A stretch of 64,000 nt of DNA, from NCBI GenBank assembly GCA_052084925.1, contig JBQDEV010000001.1:62001-126000 (forward strand). The letters run 5' to 3'. This stretch comes from CmP2 sp052084925 (GTDB taxonomy: Bacteria > Actinomycetota > Actinomycetes > Actinomycetales > Micrococcaceae). The position numbers and the translations under genes are program-made. Positions 34,282 through 42,009 of this stretch are shown here, one piece after another. Position 1 is the stretch's first letter; every line of letters starts with the position of its first letter. The notes under the pieces are model-generated. The model worked only from the letters and a program-made list of their open reading frames with translations, was not told the origin of the DNA and searched no databases.

Positions 34282-35307
34282 ATGCGCGCCGTCATCATGG
34301 ACGCTCCCGGCCAGATCACCGTCGGCCACCGCGAGGACCCTCTCCTCATCGACCCTACCGATGCAATCATCCGCATCACCGCCACCTGCATCTGTGGCTC
34401 CGACCTCTGGCCCTATCGGGGCGTCGAACCGGCGGAGCACACCCCAATGGGTCATGAGTACGTGGGCATCGTCGAAGAGGTGGGTGCCGAGGTACGCACG
34501 CTGAAGCCCGGCGATTTCGTCGTCGGGTCCTTCGTCATCTCCTGCGGCACCTGCGAGATCTGTACCTCCGGCTACCCGTCCAAGTGCATCCATGCCGAAT
34601 TCGTCGCCGCGACCATCGGCACCCAGGCGGAGAAGGCCCGCATCCCGCACGCAGATGGCACCCTCGTCGCCACCCCGGGACAGCCCACCGACGCTCTCAT
34701 CCCGTCCTTGCTGGCAGCTTCAGATGTCCTGGGCACCGGGTGGTTCGCCGCCGACGCCGCTCAGGTCGGCCCCGGTAAAACAGTCGCCGTCGTGGGCGAC
34801 GGCGCCGTCGGACTGATGGGCGTTCTTGCCGCCCAGCAGCTCGGAGCTGAGCGCATCATCGTGATGTCGCGGCACCCTCAACGGCAGCAGCTGGCCCGGG
34901 AGTTCGGCGCGACCGACATCGTCGAAGAACGCGGGGACGCCGGCGCCGCACGGATCAAGGAGCTGACCGGCGGGCTGGGCGCGCATTCTGTGATCGAGGC
35001 GGTGGGCACCGAGGAGTCCCTGAGCCAAGCGATCAACTCCACGCGCGCTGGCGGTCATATCGGTTTCGTCGGCGTGGCCCACGACGGCGTGAAGATTCCG
35101 GCGGATGAGCTGTTCTTCGCCGAGGTGCACCTCCACGGTGGCCCCGCACCGGTGCGCCGTTATTTACCGGATCTCATTCAGCGCATCTGGGATCGCGGTA
35201 TCAACCCCGGCAAGGTCTTCGATCTGACCCTTCCCCTGGCCGACGCCGCCGAGGGCTACCGTGCCATGGATCAGCGCGAGGCCATCAAGGTCATGCTGAG
35301 CCTGTAG
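34282..35307 (+). CDS. Zinc-dependent alcohol dehydrogenase
   Basis: 341-residue medium-chain dehydrogenase. Catalytic zinc ligands in TCICGSDLWPYRG (Cys near residue 36) and MGHEYVGIVEE (His-Glu near 58). The structural-zinc lobe is partly reduced (CGTCEICTSGYPSKC keeps four cysteines). Cofactor motif VAVVGDGAVGLMGV near 170. ATG 34282 has a strong AGGAGG upstream. Substrate unknown; similar enzymes act on glutathione-independent aldehydes or alcohols. Its last 17 bp overlap the convergent ASCH gene. Confidence 0.88.
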   Translation: MRAVIMDAPGQITVGHREDPLLIDPTDAIIRITATCICGSDLWPYRGVEPAEHTPMGHEYVGIVEEVGAEVRTLKPGDFVVGSFVISCGTCEICTSGYPSKCIHAEFVAATIGTQAEKARIPHADGTLVATPGQPTDALIPSLLAASDVLGTGWFAADAAQVGPGKTVAVVGDGAVGLMGVLAAQQLGAERIIVMSRHPQRQQLAREFGATDIVEERGDAGAARIKELTGGLGAHSVIEAVGTEESLSQAINSTRAGGHIGFVGVAHDGVKIPADELFFAEVHLHGGPAPVRRYLPDLIQRIWDRGINPGKVFDLTLPLADAAEGYRAMDQREAIKVMLSL

Positions 35308-35770
35308 CCGACAGCGGGTAGCGCACCTGGAATCGCTCGCACACCACGGGCATCTCCGGGGCATAGCCGCGCGGGTTCTCGGAGTGTTCGCGCCAGAACC
35401 GTTCGTGGATGGCCCGCCACGAGGCGAGAGTGCGATCGTGCTCGCCTTCCGCATAAGCGTGCTCCTCACTCACCTCCGCGAAGGGGACGACGGCGATCTC
35501 GGTGGTCTCCAGCAGCGCCCGGGGTGCCCCGCTGCCATCGAGGATGATGCTGAACTCCCCCACCGCTGGCACCGGTTCGCCGGTGTGCTCGTAGTCCCAC
35601 AGCGGAGACGAAGTCGCCGTCTTCACCCCGGCGAGTACCAGCTCTAACAGTCCGTCGGCGTGCTCCGGCGTCGCGCCGAAGGCCCACGCTTCGGGCCGGA
35701 GCGTGGGCAGATCCGGCAGCACCGCATGGCACTGTTGCCAGAAGTCATCCAGGGTGAGGCTCTCAGTCAT
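35291..35770 (-). CDS. ASCH domain protein
   Basis: 159 residues, one ASCH domain (a PUA-like RNA-binding beta-barrel). Core elements are LELVLAGVKTATSSPLWDYE (the conserved Lys-Thr-Ala-T motif), VGEFSIILDGSG and LLETTEIAVVPFAEVSEEHA, ending with FEVRYP-like FQVRYPL. E. coli YqfB of this family hydrolyses N4-acetylcytidine; others bind RNA. Role here unknown. Convergent 17-bp overlap with the alcohol dehydrogenase. Confidence 0.85.
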   Translation of the reverse strand: MTESLTLDDFWQQCHAVLPDLPTLRPEAWAFGATPEHADGLLELVLAGVKTATSSPLWDYEHTGEPVPAVGEFSIILDGSGAPRALLETTEIAVVPFAEVSEEHAYAEGEHDRTLASWRAIHERFWREHSENPRGYAPEMPVVCERFQVRYPLSATGSA

Positions 35771-35835
35771 GAGCCTCAGCCTATCGGCGGCGCCCAGGCC
35801 GTGCCGTCTGGTGAGCGTAGCCGTACGATGAGTTC

Positions 35836-36036
35836 ATGAAATTCGGCATGCGTAAGCCCTCGATCAACAAGTCCGTCGCGGCTCGCACCACAGGGCGCGC
35901 CACCCGCGCGGTCAAGCGGGCCCTGATTCCCGGGTACGGGAAGAAGGGCATGGGCTGGGTCAAGGACCCGAAGCGCGCCGCCCGAAACGCCGCGTACAAG
36001 CGCACCACCTTCGACGTGCGCGACCTGTTCAAATAG
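35836..36036 (+). CDS. Small very basic protein, unknown
   Basis: 66 residues with about twenty Lys/Arg, no signal peptide and no membrane helix. Sequence start MKFGMRKPSINKSVAARTT and a conserved-looking end PKRAARNAAYKRTTFDVRDLF. I recall similar short basic proteins in actinobacterial prophages and mobile elements, but have no name or function for them. A decayed copy of its 3' end is found at 38921-38946, which argues it is a real and mobile gene. Confidence 0.6.
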   Translation: MKFGMRKPSINKSVAARTTGRATRAVKRALIPGYGKKGMGWVKDPKRAARNAAYKRTTFDVRDLFK

Positions 36037-36060
36037 ACCCGACGGCGCCGAGTAGCTCAG

Positions 36061-36402
36061 TCAGTCGGAGGATTCCGGGCGATCCCGCCACACCGTGAGC
36101 AGGAAGACGCTGTCCTCAAGGGCGGCGACCGCATGGCGCTCATCCGGAATCGGAACGAGTTCGCCGGCGCCGACCTCCCAGTGCCGCCCTTGGCCCTGGA
36201 GCCGGACGCGGCCAACGAGCACCTGCAAGGTCGCTTCGGGCGGGCTGTCGTGTTCAGCCAGCTCCGCCCCGGCCAGCAAGGCCAGGGCGGTCTGCCGCAG
36301 CAGCACACCGGCATGCACCGTATGGGCTGCGCGTTCTGCGCGGGACTCGCGCGCCGATTCCAGCAACGACGCACTCAGCTGGTCCAGGTTCAACGGCTCC
36401 AT
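36061..36402 (-). CDS. Cupin domain protein
   Basis: 113 residues, helical N-terminus of about 45 residues followed by one small cupin barrel: LAEHDSPPEATLQVLVGRV, WEVGAGELVPIPDERHAV and ALEDSVFLLTVW. A single His and Glu of the usual metal set are visible. Family members range from enzymes to sensors; function unknown. Overlapping ORF in another frame (36057-36374) is a shadow. Confidence 0.78.
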   Translation of the reverse strand: MEPLNLDQLSASLLESARESRAERAAHTVHAGVLLRQTALALLAGAELAEHDSPPEATLQVLVGRVRLQGQGRHWEVGAGELVPIPDERHAVAALEDSVFLLTVWRDRPESSD

Positions 36403-36495
36403 GATGGAGAGTCTAGCCAGTGCTGCACCAATTCAGTCAGGTCGCGCGAAGAACGGTCTTGCTACCACCCTTGCCAGCTGGGTACCGGGCGCAGG

Positions 36496-37371
36496 TCACC
36501 GGGATCCGGTATTCCTCGCCCGACTCCAGCGCACCAGGACCACTGCGGTGGGGATCGCGAATGCGAGCGCAATCACCACGTGCGCGAAGGATGAGCTGGC
36601 CAGCACCTGCCCCACCAGCAGCAAGGCGAGGTAATTGCCTACGTGAAAGCCAGCATGGACCCCCGCAGCAATCCACATAGATCCGGTCGTCAGCACACCG
36701 GCTCCGGCGAGAGCTCCGAAACCCAAGGGAATCAACAGATAGCTCAGAAACTCGTACCAGTGTTCCTGGCCGCCCGACGACACCAGATGAATCGCCGCGA
36801 AGCTCAGTGTCGTCCACCAGAACGCAAGCCACGGACGATGGCGCACGATCTCAAACAGCCAACCGCGCCAGAGCAACTCCTCCGGAATGCCTTGCAAGAG
36901 GAATGCCATCCCGAAAAGGATCATCATTACCGCCCACAACGGGGCAGAATCGACCATCCCGGCGTAGTCAGCATTCACCTCGAACAGCCCCAGTTCGGTC
37001 ATGGCATCCAGGGCGAAGAGTACTCCGAGAATCGCCACGCTGGCGCCCACGCCGACGGCCAACCACCCGAAACCGCGCAGGCTCACGGTCCATCCAGCAT
37101 CGCGCAGGGGCCTCCGCTCAATCAGCCGCATCCATAGCGCAACCAGCCCCACCGTTCCGGCGAGCACCACCGCATAGCGCAGGAACTGCAGCACCAAGAG
37201 CACGCTCTCGTTCTGCTCGAACAGCGCAAAGACCGGCATGAAAATCACGGGCGAGAGGATGTTCAGCCCCAATAATGTCGCCACGGCGAGAAGAAATCGC
37301 AGGCCGAGCCCCCACCAATTCAGGGGCAACCTGGCCGATGAGGAACGGACATCGACGGGAAGCGTGCTCAT
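36496..37371 (-). CDS. CPBP family intramembrane metalloprotease
   Basis: 291 residues, about eight membrane helices. The CPBP (Abi/Rce1) motif is intact: EELLWRGWLFE (the EExxxR motif, near residue 162) followed by FAAIHL and later AGVHAGFHVGN, supplying the zinc-binding Glu and His residues. Homologues cleave prenylated or peptide substrates in the membrane, or mediate bacteriocin immunity. It is divergent from the secreted peptide gene at 37553; an immunity or processing role for that peptide is possible but speculative. Confidence 0.85.
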   Translation of the reverse strand: MSTLPVDVRSSSARLPLNWWGLGLRFLLAVATLLGLNILSPVIFMPVFALFEQNESVLLVLQFLRYAVVLAGTVGLVALWMRLIERRPLRDAGWTVSLRGFGWLAVGVGASVAILGVLFALDAMTELGLFEVNADYAGMVDSAPLWAVMMILFGMAFLLQGIPEELLWRGWLFEIVRHRPWLAFWWTTLSFAAIHLVSSGGQEHWYEFLSYLLIPLGFGALAGAGVLTTGSMWIAAGVHAGFHVGNYLALLLVGQVLASSSFAHVVIALAFAIPTAVVLVRWSRARNTGSR

Positions 37372-37552
37372 CGTCAGCTCAATTCGCAAAAGGCTTCACT
37401 GTTTTCCTGATGTACCCCACAGGCTACTGGGATGCCGCCTATGCGTACAGGATGAGGAAGAGCCTCTTGCACAAAAAGCGACCACCGGCGAACCGTTGAG
37501 GTTCTCCTTGGCCCATGCCTACCCTGGCCGAACGTTCGACGAAAGGCTAGAC

Positions 37553-37816
37553 ATGAAGACGTCCATCAAGAGTCGAGTGACGGCAACCATCGCAGCAGCA
37601 GGCATCGCTGCGGGAGCACTGTTCGCAGCGGCCCCGGCCGACGCTGCGATGAACAACGCCACCAGAATCTATTACGACTCCTTCTCCTGGTGCCTAGACG
37701 GCGCCGATATCGAGAAGGATTACGAAGGCTGGACCAAGGACTTCTACAAGGGTGAGTGCAAGTGGGACCCCAAGAGGAAGCAGTACTACCGCATCATCGG
37801 GTACAACGTCATCTAA
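37553..37816 (+). CDS. Small secreted protein, unknown
   Basis: 87 residues with a clear Sec signal peptide (ATIAAAGIAAGALFAAAPADA, hydrophobic core and AxA site, cleavage after about residue 31). The mature part, about 56 residues, is Tyr/Trp/Lys-rich with two cysteines (FSWCLDG and KGECKWD) that may form a disulfide. No family recognised. GAAAGG ribosome-binding site upstream of ATG 37553. A degraded relative of its mature N-terminus lies at 38829-38895. Possibly a bacteriocin-like or surface peptide; evidence is only size and export signal. Confidence 0.7.
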   Translation: MKTSIKSRVTATIAAAGIAAGALFAAAPADAAMNNATRIYYDSFSWCLDGADIEKDYEGWTKDFYKGECKWDPKRKQYYRIIGYNVI

Positions 37817-37865
37817 ATCCTTGACGGCCGAGAGGGCGCCTCTCGCCATGCGGCCCGCCCCGCGA

Positions 37866-37924
37866 TCAAGCGACGGTGACCGACAGCTCGATAGCGAAGT
37901 CATCGGCGCTCTGACCGATCTTCA
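37866..37924 (-). pseudogene. Relic of a MerR-type regulator 3' end
   Basis: Minus-strand reading GQSADDFAIELSVTVA then stop, against GQIADDFAIELSITVA then stop at the end of the MerR gene at 43544. Bases 37872-37918 match 43550-43596 at 42 of 47 positions. Similarity ends after about 20 codons; there is no intact ORF. Confidence 0.72.
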
Positions 37925-37990
37925 ACCGGCCACCTTGACGCCGCCGCGGCCCCCTTCACCGGTGTTGGATCATTGCCGTAGCTGATAAAA

Positions 37991-38005
37991 TACCTACAAT
38001 AGGTA
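37991..38005. promoter_or_regulatory. Probable Phd/VapC operator over the promoter
   Basis: Perfect palindrome TACCTA, CAA, TAGGTA just downstream of a TAAAAT -10-like sequence and 27 bp before the antitoxin ATG. Autorepression by the antitoxin at such sites is the rule in this family. Confidence 0.65.
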
Positions 38006-38031
38006 CATTTACGAATCGAGAGGAGCGCGTC

Positions 38032-38283
38032 ATGGGTAGCACCATCACCAGTCGCGACTTCAACCGCGATGTCTCCGCCGCCAAGCGCGCAGCGGAACAC
38101 GGCCCAGTGACAATCACCGATCACGGCCGCCCCTCCCACGTCCTCCTTACGGCCGAAGAATTCGACCGACTCTCGAGCAGGCGAGAGCCGATGGGTGATC
38201 GCCTCTGGCGGAACCAAGACCCTGGCGTCGAGCTCCCTCTTCCAGAGCGCCGCGTTGAGCCCGGGCGCGAGACCAGCCTGTGA
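38032..38283 (+). CDS. Type II antitoxin, Phd/YefM family
   Basis: 83 residues. Phd/YefM fold: TITSRDFNRDVSAAKRAAEHGPVTITDHG, read as DNA-binding N-terminal domain, then PSHVLLTAEEFDRL, and a C-terminal toxin-binding tail rich in Arg/Glu/Pro. Neutralises the PIN toxin encoded by the next gene and, with it, represses the operon at the palindrome 37991-38005. RBS GAGAGGAG precedes ATG 38032. Stop overlaps the toxin's GTG start by 4 bp. Confidence 0.9.
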   Translation: MGSTITSRDFNRDVSAAKRAAEHGPVTITDHGRPSHVLLTAEEFDRLSSRREPMGDRLWRNQDPGVELPLPERRVEPGRETSL

Positions 38284-38690
38284 AGCACCTTCTCGACACC
38301 AACATCCTCGGTGACGCGCGCAAGCAGGCTCATCCGGCGCTCAATGCCTGGTTGGCCAGTCAGCCCCGGGAGGATCTCGCCATCAGTGTCGTCACGCTCT
38401 TGGAAATCGAGAGGGGCATCATGCGGGTCGAGCGCCGCGACACAGCCACGGGGCGGCACCTACGCTCTTGGCTCAAGAACGATGTCACCTCGGCGTTCGA
38501 AGGCTCCATCATCCCCGTCGATGAGCGCGTCGCGTACCGTGCCGCGAGCCTGCATGTCCCTGACCCCATGCCCGAGATGGACGCCCTGATCGCCGCTACA
38601 GCGCTGGTGCACGGTCTCACGCTCGTCACCCGCAACATCAAGGACTTTCAGAATGCAGGCGTCAGCCTGATCGACCCGTGGGAACTGTGA
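38280..38690 (+). CDS. vapC: Type II toxin VapC, PIN-domain RNase
   Basis: 136 residues, one PIN domain. Acidic metal-binding residues are visible: Asp in HLLDTNILGD (residue 6), Glu in TLLEIERGI (near 42), Asp in EMDALIAATAL (near 100) and the final Asp in LVTRNIKDFQNAGV (near 119-123). These enzymes cleave tRNA or rRNA when unrestrained. Starts with GTG inside the antitoxin stop (GTGA). All catalytic acids appear intact. Confidence 0.9.
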   Translation: MKHLLDTNILGDARKQAHPALNAWLASQPREDLAISVVTLLEIERGIMRVERRDTATGRHLRSWLKNDVTSAFEGSIIPVDERVAYRAASLHVPDPMPEMDALIAATALVHGLTLVTRNIKDFQNAGVSLIDPWEL

Positions 38691-38828
38691 ACGTCCAGAC
38701 CGGAGCCGCTCACCCAACTCGGCGAACTGATCCCGCAACACGTCCCGCATAACAACGCGCCAAGCTGCCAAACCGCAAGCTAGCGCCCGCCAGCGCATTC
38801 CACGCTGACAGATTCCGGGTGCCTCGTT

Positions 38829-38946
38829 CAACGGCGCCACCAGGACCTATGACAACTCCTTCTCCGGGAGCCTCGATGACACCGGCACCGAGAACGCAAC
38901 TCTCGCAATCAGACTCACCGGCGCACCAACTTCGACGTGCGAGACC
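38829..38946 (+). pseudogene. Composite relic: secreted-peptide head joined to small-basic-protein tail
   Basis: 38829-38895 aligns with 37653-37719 (NGATRTYDNSFSGSLDD against NNATRIYYDSFSWCLDG), and 38921-38946 matches 36000-36025, the end of the 66-residue basic protein gene, at 24 of 26 bases. The two pieces sit about 25 bp apart with no continuous frame matching both parents. The rest of 38691-38990 shows no gene. Confidence 0.65.
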
Positions 38947-38990
38947 CGTCCACGAAACAAGATCGCGCACGTCGAAGCTGTGTCGATGGT

Positions 38991-39125
38991 CTAATTCCAG
39001 CGGCGCTTTTTGTCGACCCGCTTGATCACGGACCAGGGAGCTTTGCGAGCTTTACCCTGCCCCTTCCACTGATGCGGCTTACAGAGCACGCATCCGCGGC
39101 ACCGACGGTGCGATGAATGTGCCAA
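38991..39125 (-). CDS. Small Cys-rich basic protein
   Basis: 44 residues if started at TTG 39125, which is preceded by AAAGGA at good spacing. Contains HRRCRGCVLCKPHQWKGQGK, a Cys-x2-Cys-x2-Cys cluster with adjacent His that could bind zinc, then a very basic tail (KRVDKKRRWN). Similar tiny proteins with CxxCxxCKPH are scattered in actinobacterial accessory regions; function unknown. May be complete or the surviving end of a longer gene, since the frame stays open to 39305. Confidence 0.5.
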   Translation of the reverse strand: MAHSSHRRCRGCVLCKPHQWKGQGKARKAPWSVIKRVDKKRRWN

Positions 39126-39308
39126 GGCGTGTCCTTTCCCGAGGCTGACCCCGCCCGGGTGGGCAGGGCGTGTTTCGGGGAACGAAGAACACTTTGGCCA
39201 TGGCTCAAGTCTAAAGAATGAACACCGTGGCGGCACTGGCACGGAGCCGATCGACGTCGCTTCACAGCCGCAACACCAGCCTGCTGCAGGATTCCCTCTT
39301 GACATTAA

Positions 39309-39325
39309 TTTCAGGATGCCTGAAA
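39309..39325. promoter_or_regulatory. Operator-like palindrome upstream of SDR/CoA-ligase cluster
   Basis: Perfect inverted repeat TTTCAGG, ATG, CCTGAAA immediately after a consensus -35 hexamer TTGACA (39299-39304) and 37 bp before the SDR start. A repressor bound here would block the promoter. The MarR protein encoded at the end of the cluster is one candidate; others are possible. Confidence 0.6.
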
Positions 39326-39362
39326 CTCAAGATGACATAGCTCACAGACAGGGGTGTCCTCG

Positions 39363-40322
39363 ATGGAAGATTCAGCACGTTTTCGTCTCGCTGCATCCCG
39401 AGTGGAGATCGACTCGCTGACAGGGCGAACTGCCGTGGTCACCGGCGCCGGCCAAGGCCTGGGACGCGCCTATGCCTTCGCTCTTGCCGCGGCCGGTGCG
39501 CACGTCATAGTCAATGACATCGATGAGGCCGCTGCGCGCCAAGTCGTCGACGACATCCACGAAAATGATGGTCTGGCCACTGCTCACATCGCTGCCATCG
39601 GACCACTCGACGCCGCCGAAAAGTTAGTGCGGACCGCCGTAGAGCATACTGGCCGTCTCGACATCATGGTGGCCAACGCCGGTGTCCTCCGCGACCGCGT
39701 CGTCTGGAAGATGACGGAAGCGGACTTCGACCTCGTCATCAACACCCACCTGAAGGGCGCCTGGACCTGCGCCAAGGCAGCTGCGGAGCGGTTTCGCGAG
39801 CAGGGTGACGGCGGACGGATCATTCTCGTCGGCTCCCCCGCGAGCCAATACGGCTCCTTCGGCCAGTCAAACTACTCCAGTGCCAAGGCCGGTGTTGTCG
39901 GCCTGGCACGCACCCTCTCCCTTGAACTGGCCCGATTCAAGGTCACGGTGAACGCCATCATCCCCACCGCTCTGACGGAGATGACGGCCACCATTCCCGC
40001 CTACCGCTCGTGGGTTGAAGACGTTCAAGCCCGACGCGAACTGCCTCCACTGGCACGCCGAGAACACGGGCTGGGAAGCACGATAGACGTCGCCCCACTG
40101 GTGACCTGGCTCGCCTCCGACGACGCATCGGACGTCTCCGGCCAGGCCCTGGGACTCGGCGGAGACCGCCTCATCGTCTACGCACACCCGAAGGAAGAAG
40201 CCATCGCCGATCATGACGGCGGGTGGAATCAGCGAGACATCGCGGAGAGCTGGCATCGCAGCCTTTCGCGGGCGGCCCAACCGGCCGGACCGCCGGACAA
40301 GCCCTCCCCGGAGAGTCAGTAG
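39363..40322 (+). CDS. SDR family oxidoreductase
   Basis: 319 residues. NAD(P) motif TGAGQGLGRAYAF (near residue 27), NAG in VANAGVLRD, catalytic Ser in LVGSPASQYG and Tyr-x3-Lys in NYSSAKAGVV. Resembles FabG/hydroxyacyl-CoA dehydrogenase-like SDRs of actinobacterial degradation pathways; has a long C-terminal tail (about 45 residues) after the fold. First gene of a cluster with an acyl-CoA ligase 8 bp downstream, so the substrate may be a CoA thioester. GTG 39354 is an alternative start. Confidence 0.87.
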   Translation: MEDSARFRLAASRVEIDSLTGRTAVVTGAGQGLGRAYAFALAAAGAHVIVNDIDEAAARQVVDDIHENDGLATAHIAAIGPLDAAEKLVRTAVEHTGRLDIMVANAGVLRDRVVWKMTEADFDLVINTHLKGAWTCAKAAAERFREQGDGGRIILVGSPASQYGSFGQSNYSSAKAGVVGLARTLSLELARFKVTVNAIIPTALTEMTATIPAYRSWVEDVQARRELPPLARREHGLGSTIDVAPLVTWLASDDASDVSGQALGLGGDRLIVYAHPKEEAIADHDGGWNQRDIAESWHRSLSRAAQPAGPPDKPSPESQ

Positions 40323-40330
40323 GCGCCGCG

Positions 40331-41977
40331 ATGTACGCGAATTACGCTCGCCTCTGGAGCCGCATCGCCGACGTCCATCCACATCGCACCGCCGTGCAAA
40401 CGGCGACATCCCGCCTGAGCTATTCAGAATTCCGCTGTGAAGCCGAGCTCGTGGCACGCGCCTTGAGACGCCACCGCTTCACACCGGGTGACCGGCTGGC
40501 GTTCTACCTGCACAACACTCCCGAATATCTGGTGCTGTTCTATGCGTGCCTGATGATCGGAGTGATCCCCGTGTCTTTCAACTACCGGTATGGGTCCCGG
40601 GAGGTTGCTGAACTGATCTCCACCAGCACTCCTCGCGGCCTGATCTATGACGAGCAAAACCAGCACATCGTGGAAGCACTGGCGGGAGACCATGCAGCGG
40701 CGGCGGTACCCGAAATGCTGATCCGGCTCGGAGCGAATGACCCGGCATCTCAGAGCCGGCAGTCAACGGTCCTCCCCCACGCCTGGAACGACTTTCTGTC
40801 CACCTCGACTGCGGACGACACCGGGCACGACGCCCTGGCTCCCCCACCCGAGGACGCCGAGCTCTATGTCTTCACCGGCGGAACCACGGGGACACCGAAA
40901 GCTGTCGTCTGGGGCATCAGCGATCTGCTCCACGTGCAGCAGCACTCCATCTACGGACCGCTCGGATGGGACCACCCCGACAGCGTGGACCAAGCCATCG
41001 ATCTCGTCAGGAATACCACTGACGCGCCGATCATCACCCTGCCGCTGGCACCTTTCATCCATGCCACAGCGCTCTTCACGGCCATGAACACCTTGGTCGC
41101 AGGCGGCACGGTCGTGATCAATCCGGCCGCGAGCCTGAACTCCGACGACGCGGGCCGGCTCATCACCGACCTTCACGTCACGCAGCTCGTGGTCGCCGGC
41201 GACGCGGTGGCACTTCCCCTCCTGGACGCACTCGAGCAGGCTGCTCGATCTGAGAAAGTGCACCTTCGTTCTGTCATCAGCTCCGGAATGCGGTTCAGCG
41301 ACGACACCAAAGCACGCTTCCACGACCTGGGTGACGTGAGCATCGTCGACATTCTTGCCTCCACCGAAGGAGGCCCGTACGCAATGGCCATCTCGCAGAC
41401 CGCCTCCGACCTTCCCTCGCGCTTCCAACTCACCCCAGACGCCGTCGTGCTTGACGATGACGATCGAGACGTCAGCGACGTCGTCGGCGCAAGGGGGTTG
41501 CTCGCCTACCAGGGTGCCCTGCCGCGCGGATATCTCGACGAGCCGGAGAAGACACTGGAGACCTACCCGATCATCCGTGGTGTTCGGACCGCTCGCCCCG
41601 GCGACTACGTCCAGGTCGAACCAGATCGCTACATCCAGTTGCTGGGCCGGGGGTCCTCGGTGGTCAACTCCGGTGGGGAGAAGGTCTTCCCCGGCGAGGT
41701 GGAGGAGATCATTCTTCAGCTCGACGACGTGACGGACGCGGTGGTTTTCGGCGTTCACGACCCACAGTGGGGTGAGCGGGTAGCAGCCTCCGTGACCGTG
41801 GCCGAGAACAGCACGCTAACGGCGGAAGAAGTGTTCGCTCATGTGGGAGCTCATCTCGCCGGATACAAGAAACCACGGGTGGTGATGATTTCGGAACGGA
41901 GCCACCGTGGGCCCACGGGCAAGATCAACATGCGCGGTCTCCGGACCTCCGTCACGACCCACGGCACCCGATTCTGA
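40331..41977 (+). CDS. Acyl-CoA synthetase (AMP-binding family)
   Basis: 548-residue ANL-superfamily ligase, activates a carboxylic acid with ATP and CoA. P-loop YVFTGGTTGTPKAVVW (near residue 182-197), adenine motif DILASTEGG, GDYVQVEPDRYIQLLGRGSSVVNSGGEKV region with the hinge, and the catalytic Lys in HRGPTGKINMRGL near the C-terminus. Acid specificity not predictable. Start ATG 40331 fits the family N-terminus; a longer frame from 40223 lies in the SDR gene. Likely cotranscribed with SDR 39363 and the binding protein 42010. Confidence 0.88.
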   Translation: MYANYARLWSRIADVHPHRTAVQTATSRLSYSEFRCEAELVARALRRHRFTPGDRLAFYLHNTPEYLVLFYACLMIGVIPVSFNYRYGSREVAELISTSTPRGLIYDEQNQHIVEALAGDHAAAAVPEMLIRLGANDPASQSRQSTVLPHAWNDFLSTSTADDTGHDALAPPPEDAELYVFTGGTTGTPKAVVWGISDLLHVQQHSIYGPLGWDHPDSVDQAIDLVRNTTDAPIITLPLAPFIHATALFTAMNTLVAGGTVVINPAASLNSDDAGRLITDLHVTQLVVAGDAVALPLLDALEQAARSEKVHLRSVISSGMRFSDDTKARFHDLGDVSIVDILASTEGGPYAMAISQTASDLPSRFQLTPDAVVLDDDDRDVSDVVGARGLLAYQGALPRGYLDEPEKTLETYPIIRGVRTARPGDYVQVEPDRYIQLLGRGSSVVNSGGEKVFPGEVEEIILQLDDVTDAVVFGVHDPQWGERVAASVTVAENSTLTAEEVFAHVGAHLAGYKKPRVVMISERSHRGPTGKINMRGLRTSVTTHGTRF

Positions 41978-42009
41978 GTTCACCACTACTAACGACACCA
42001 GGAGATGCC

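Noticed and set aside
38820..39000. Continuation of the peptide-like frame as a real gene
   Set aside because: No start codon or ribosome-binding site, frame-incompatible joins to two parent genes; treated as relic.
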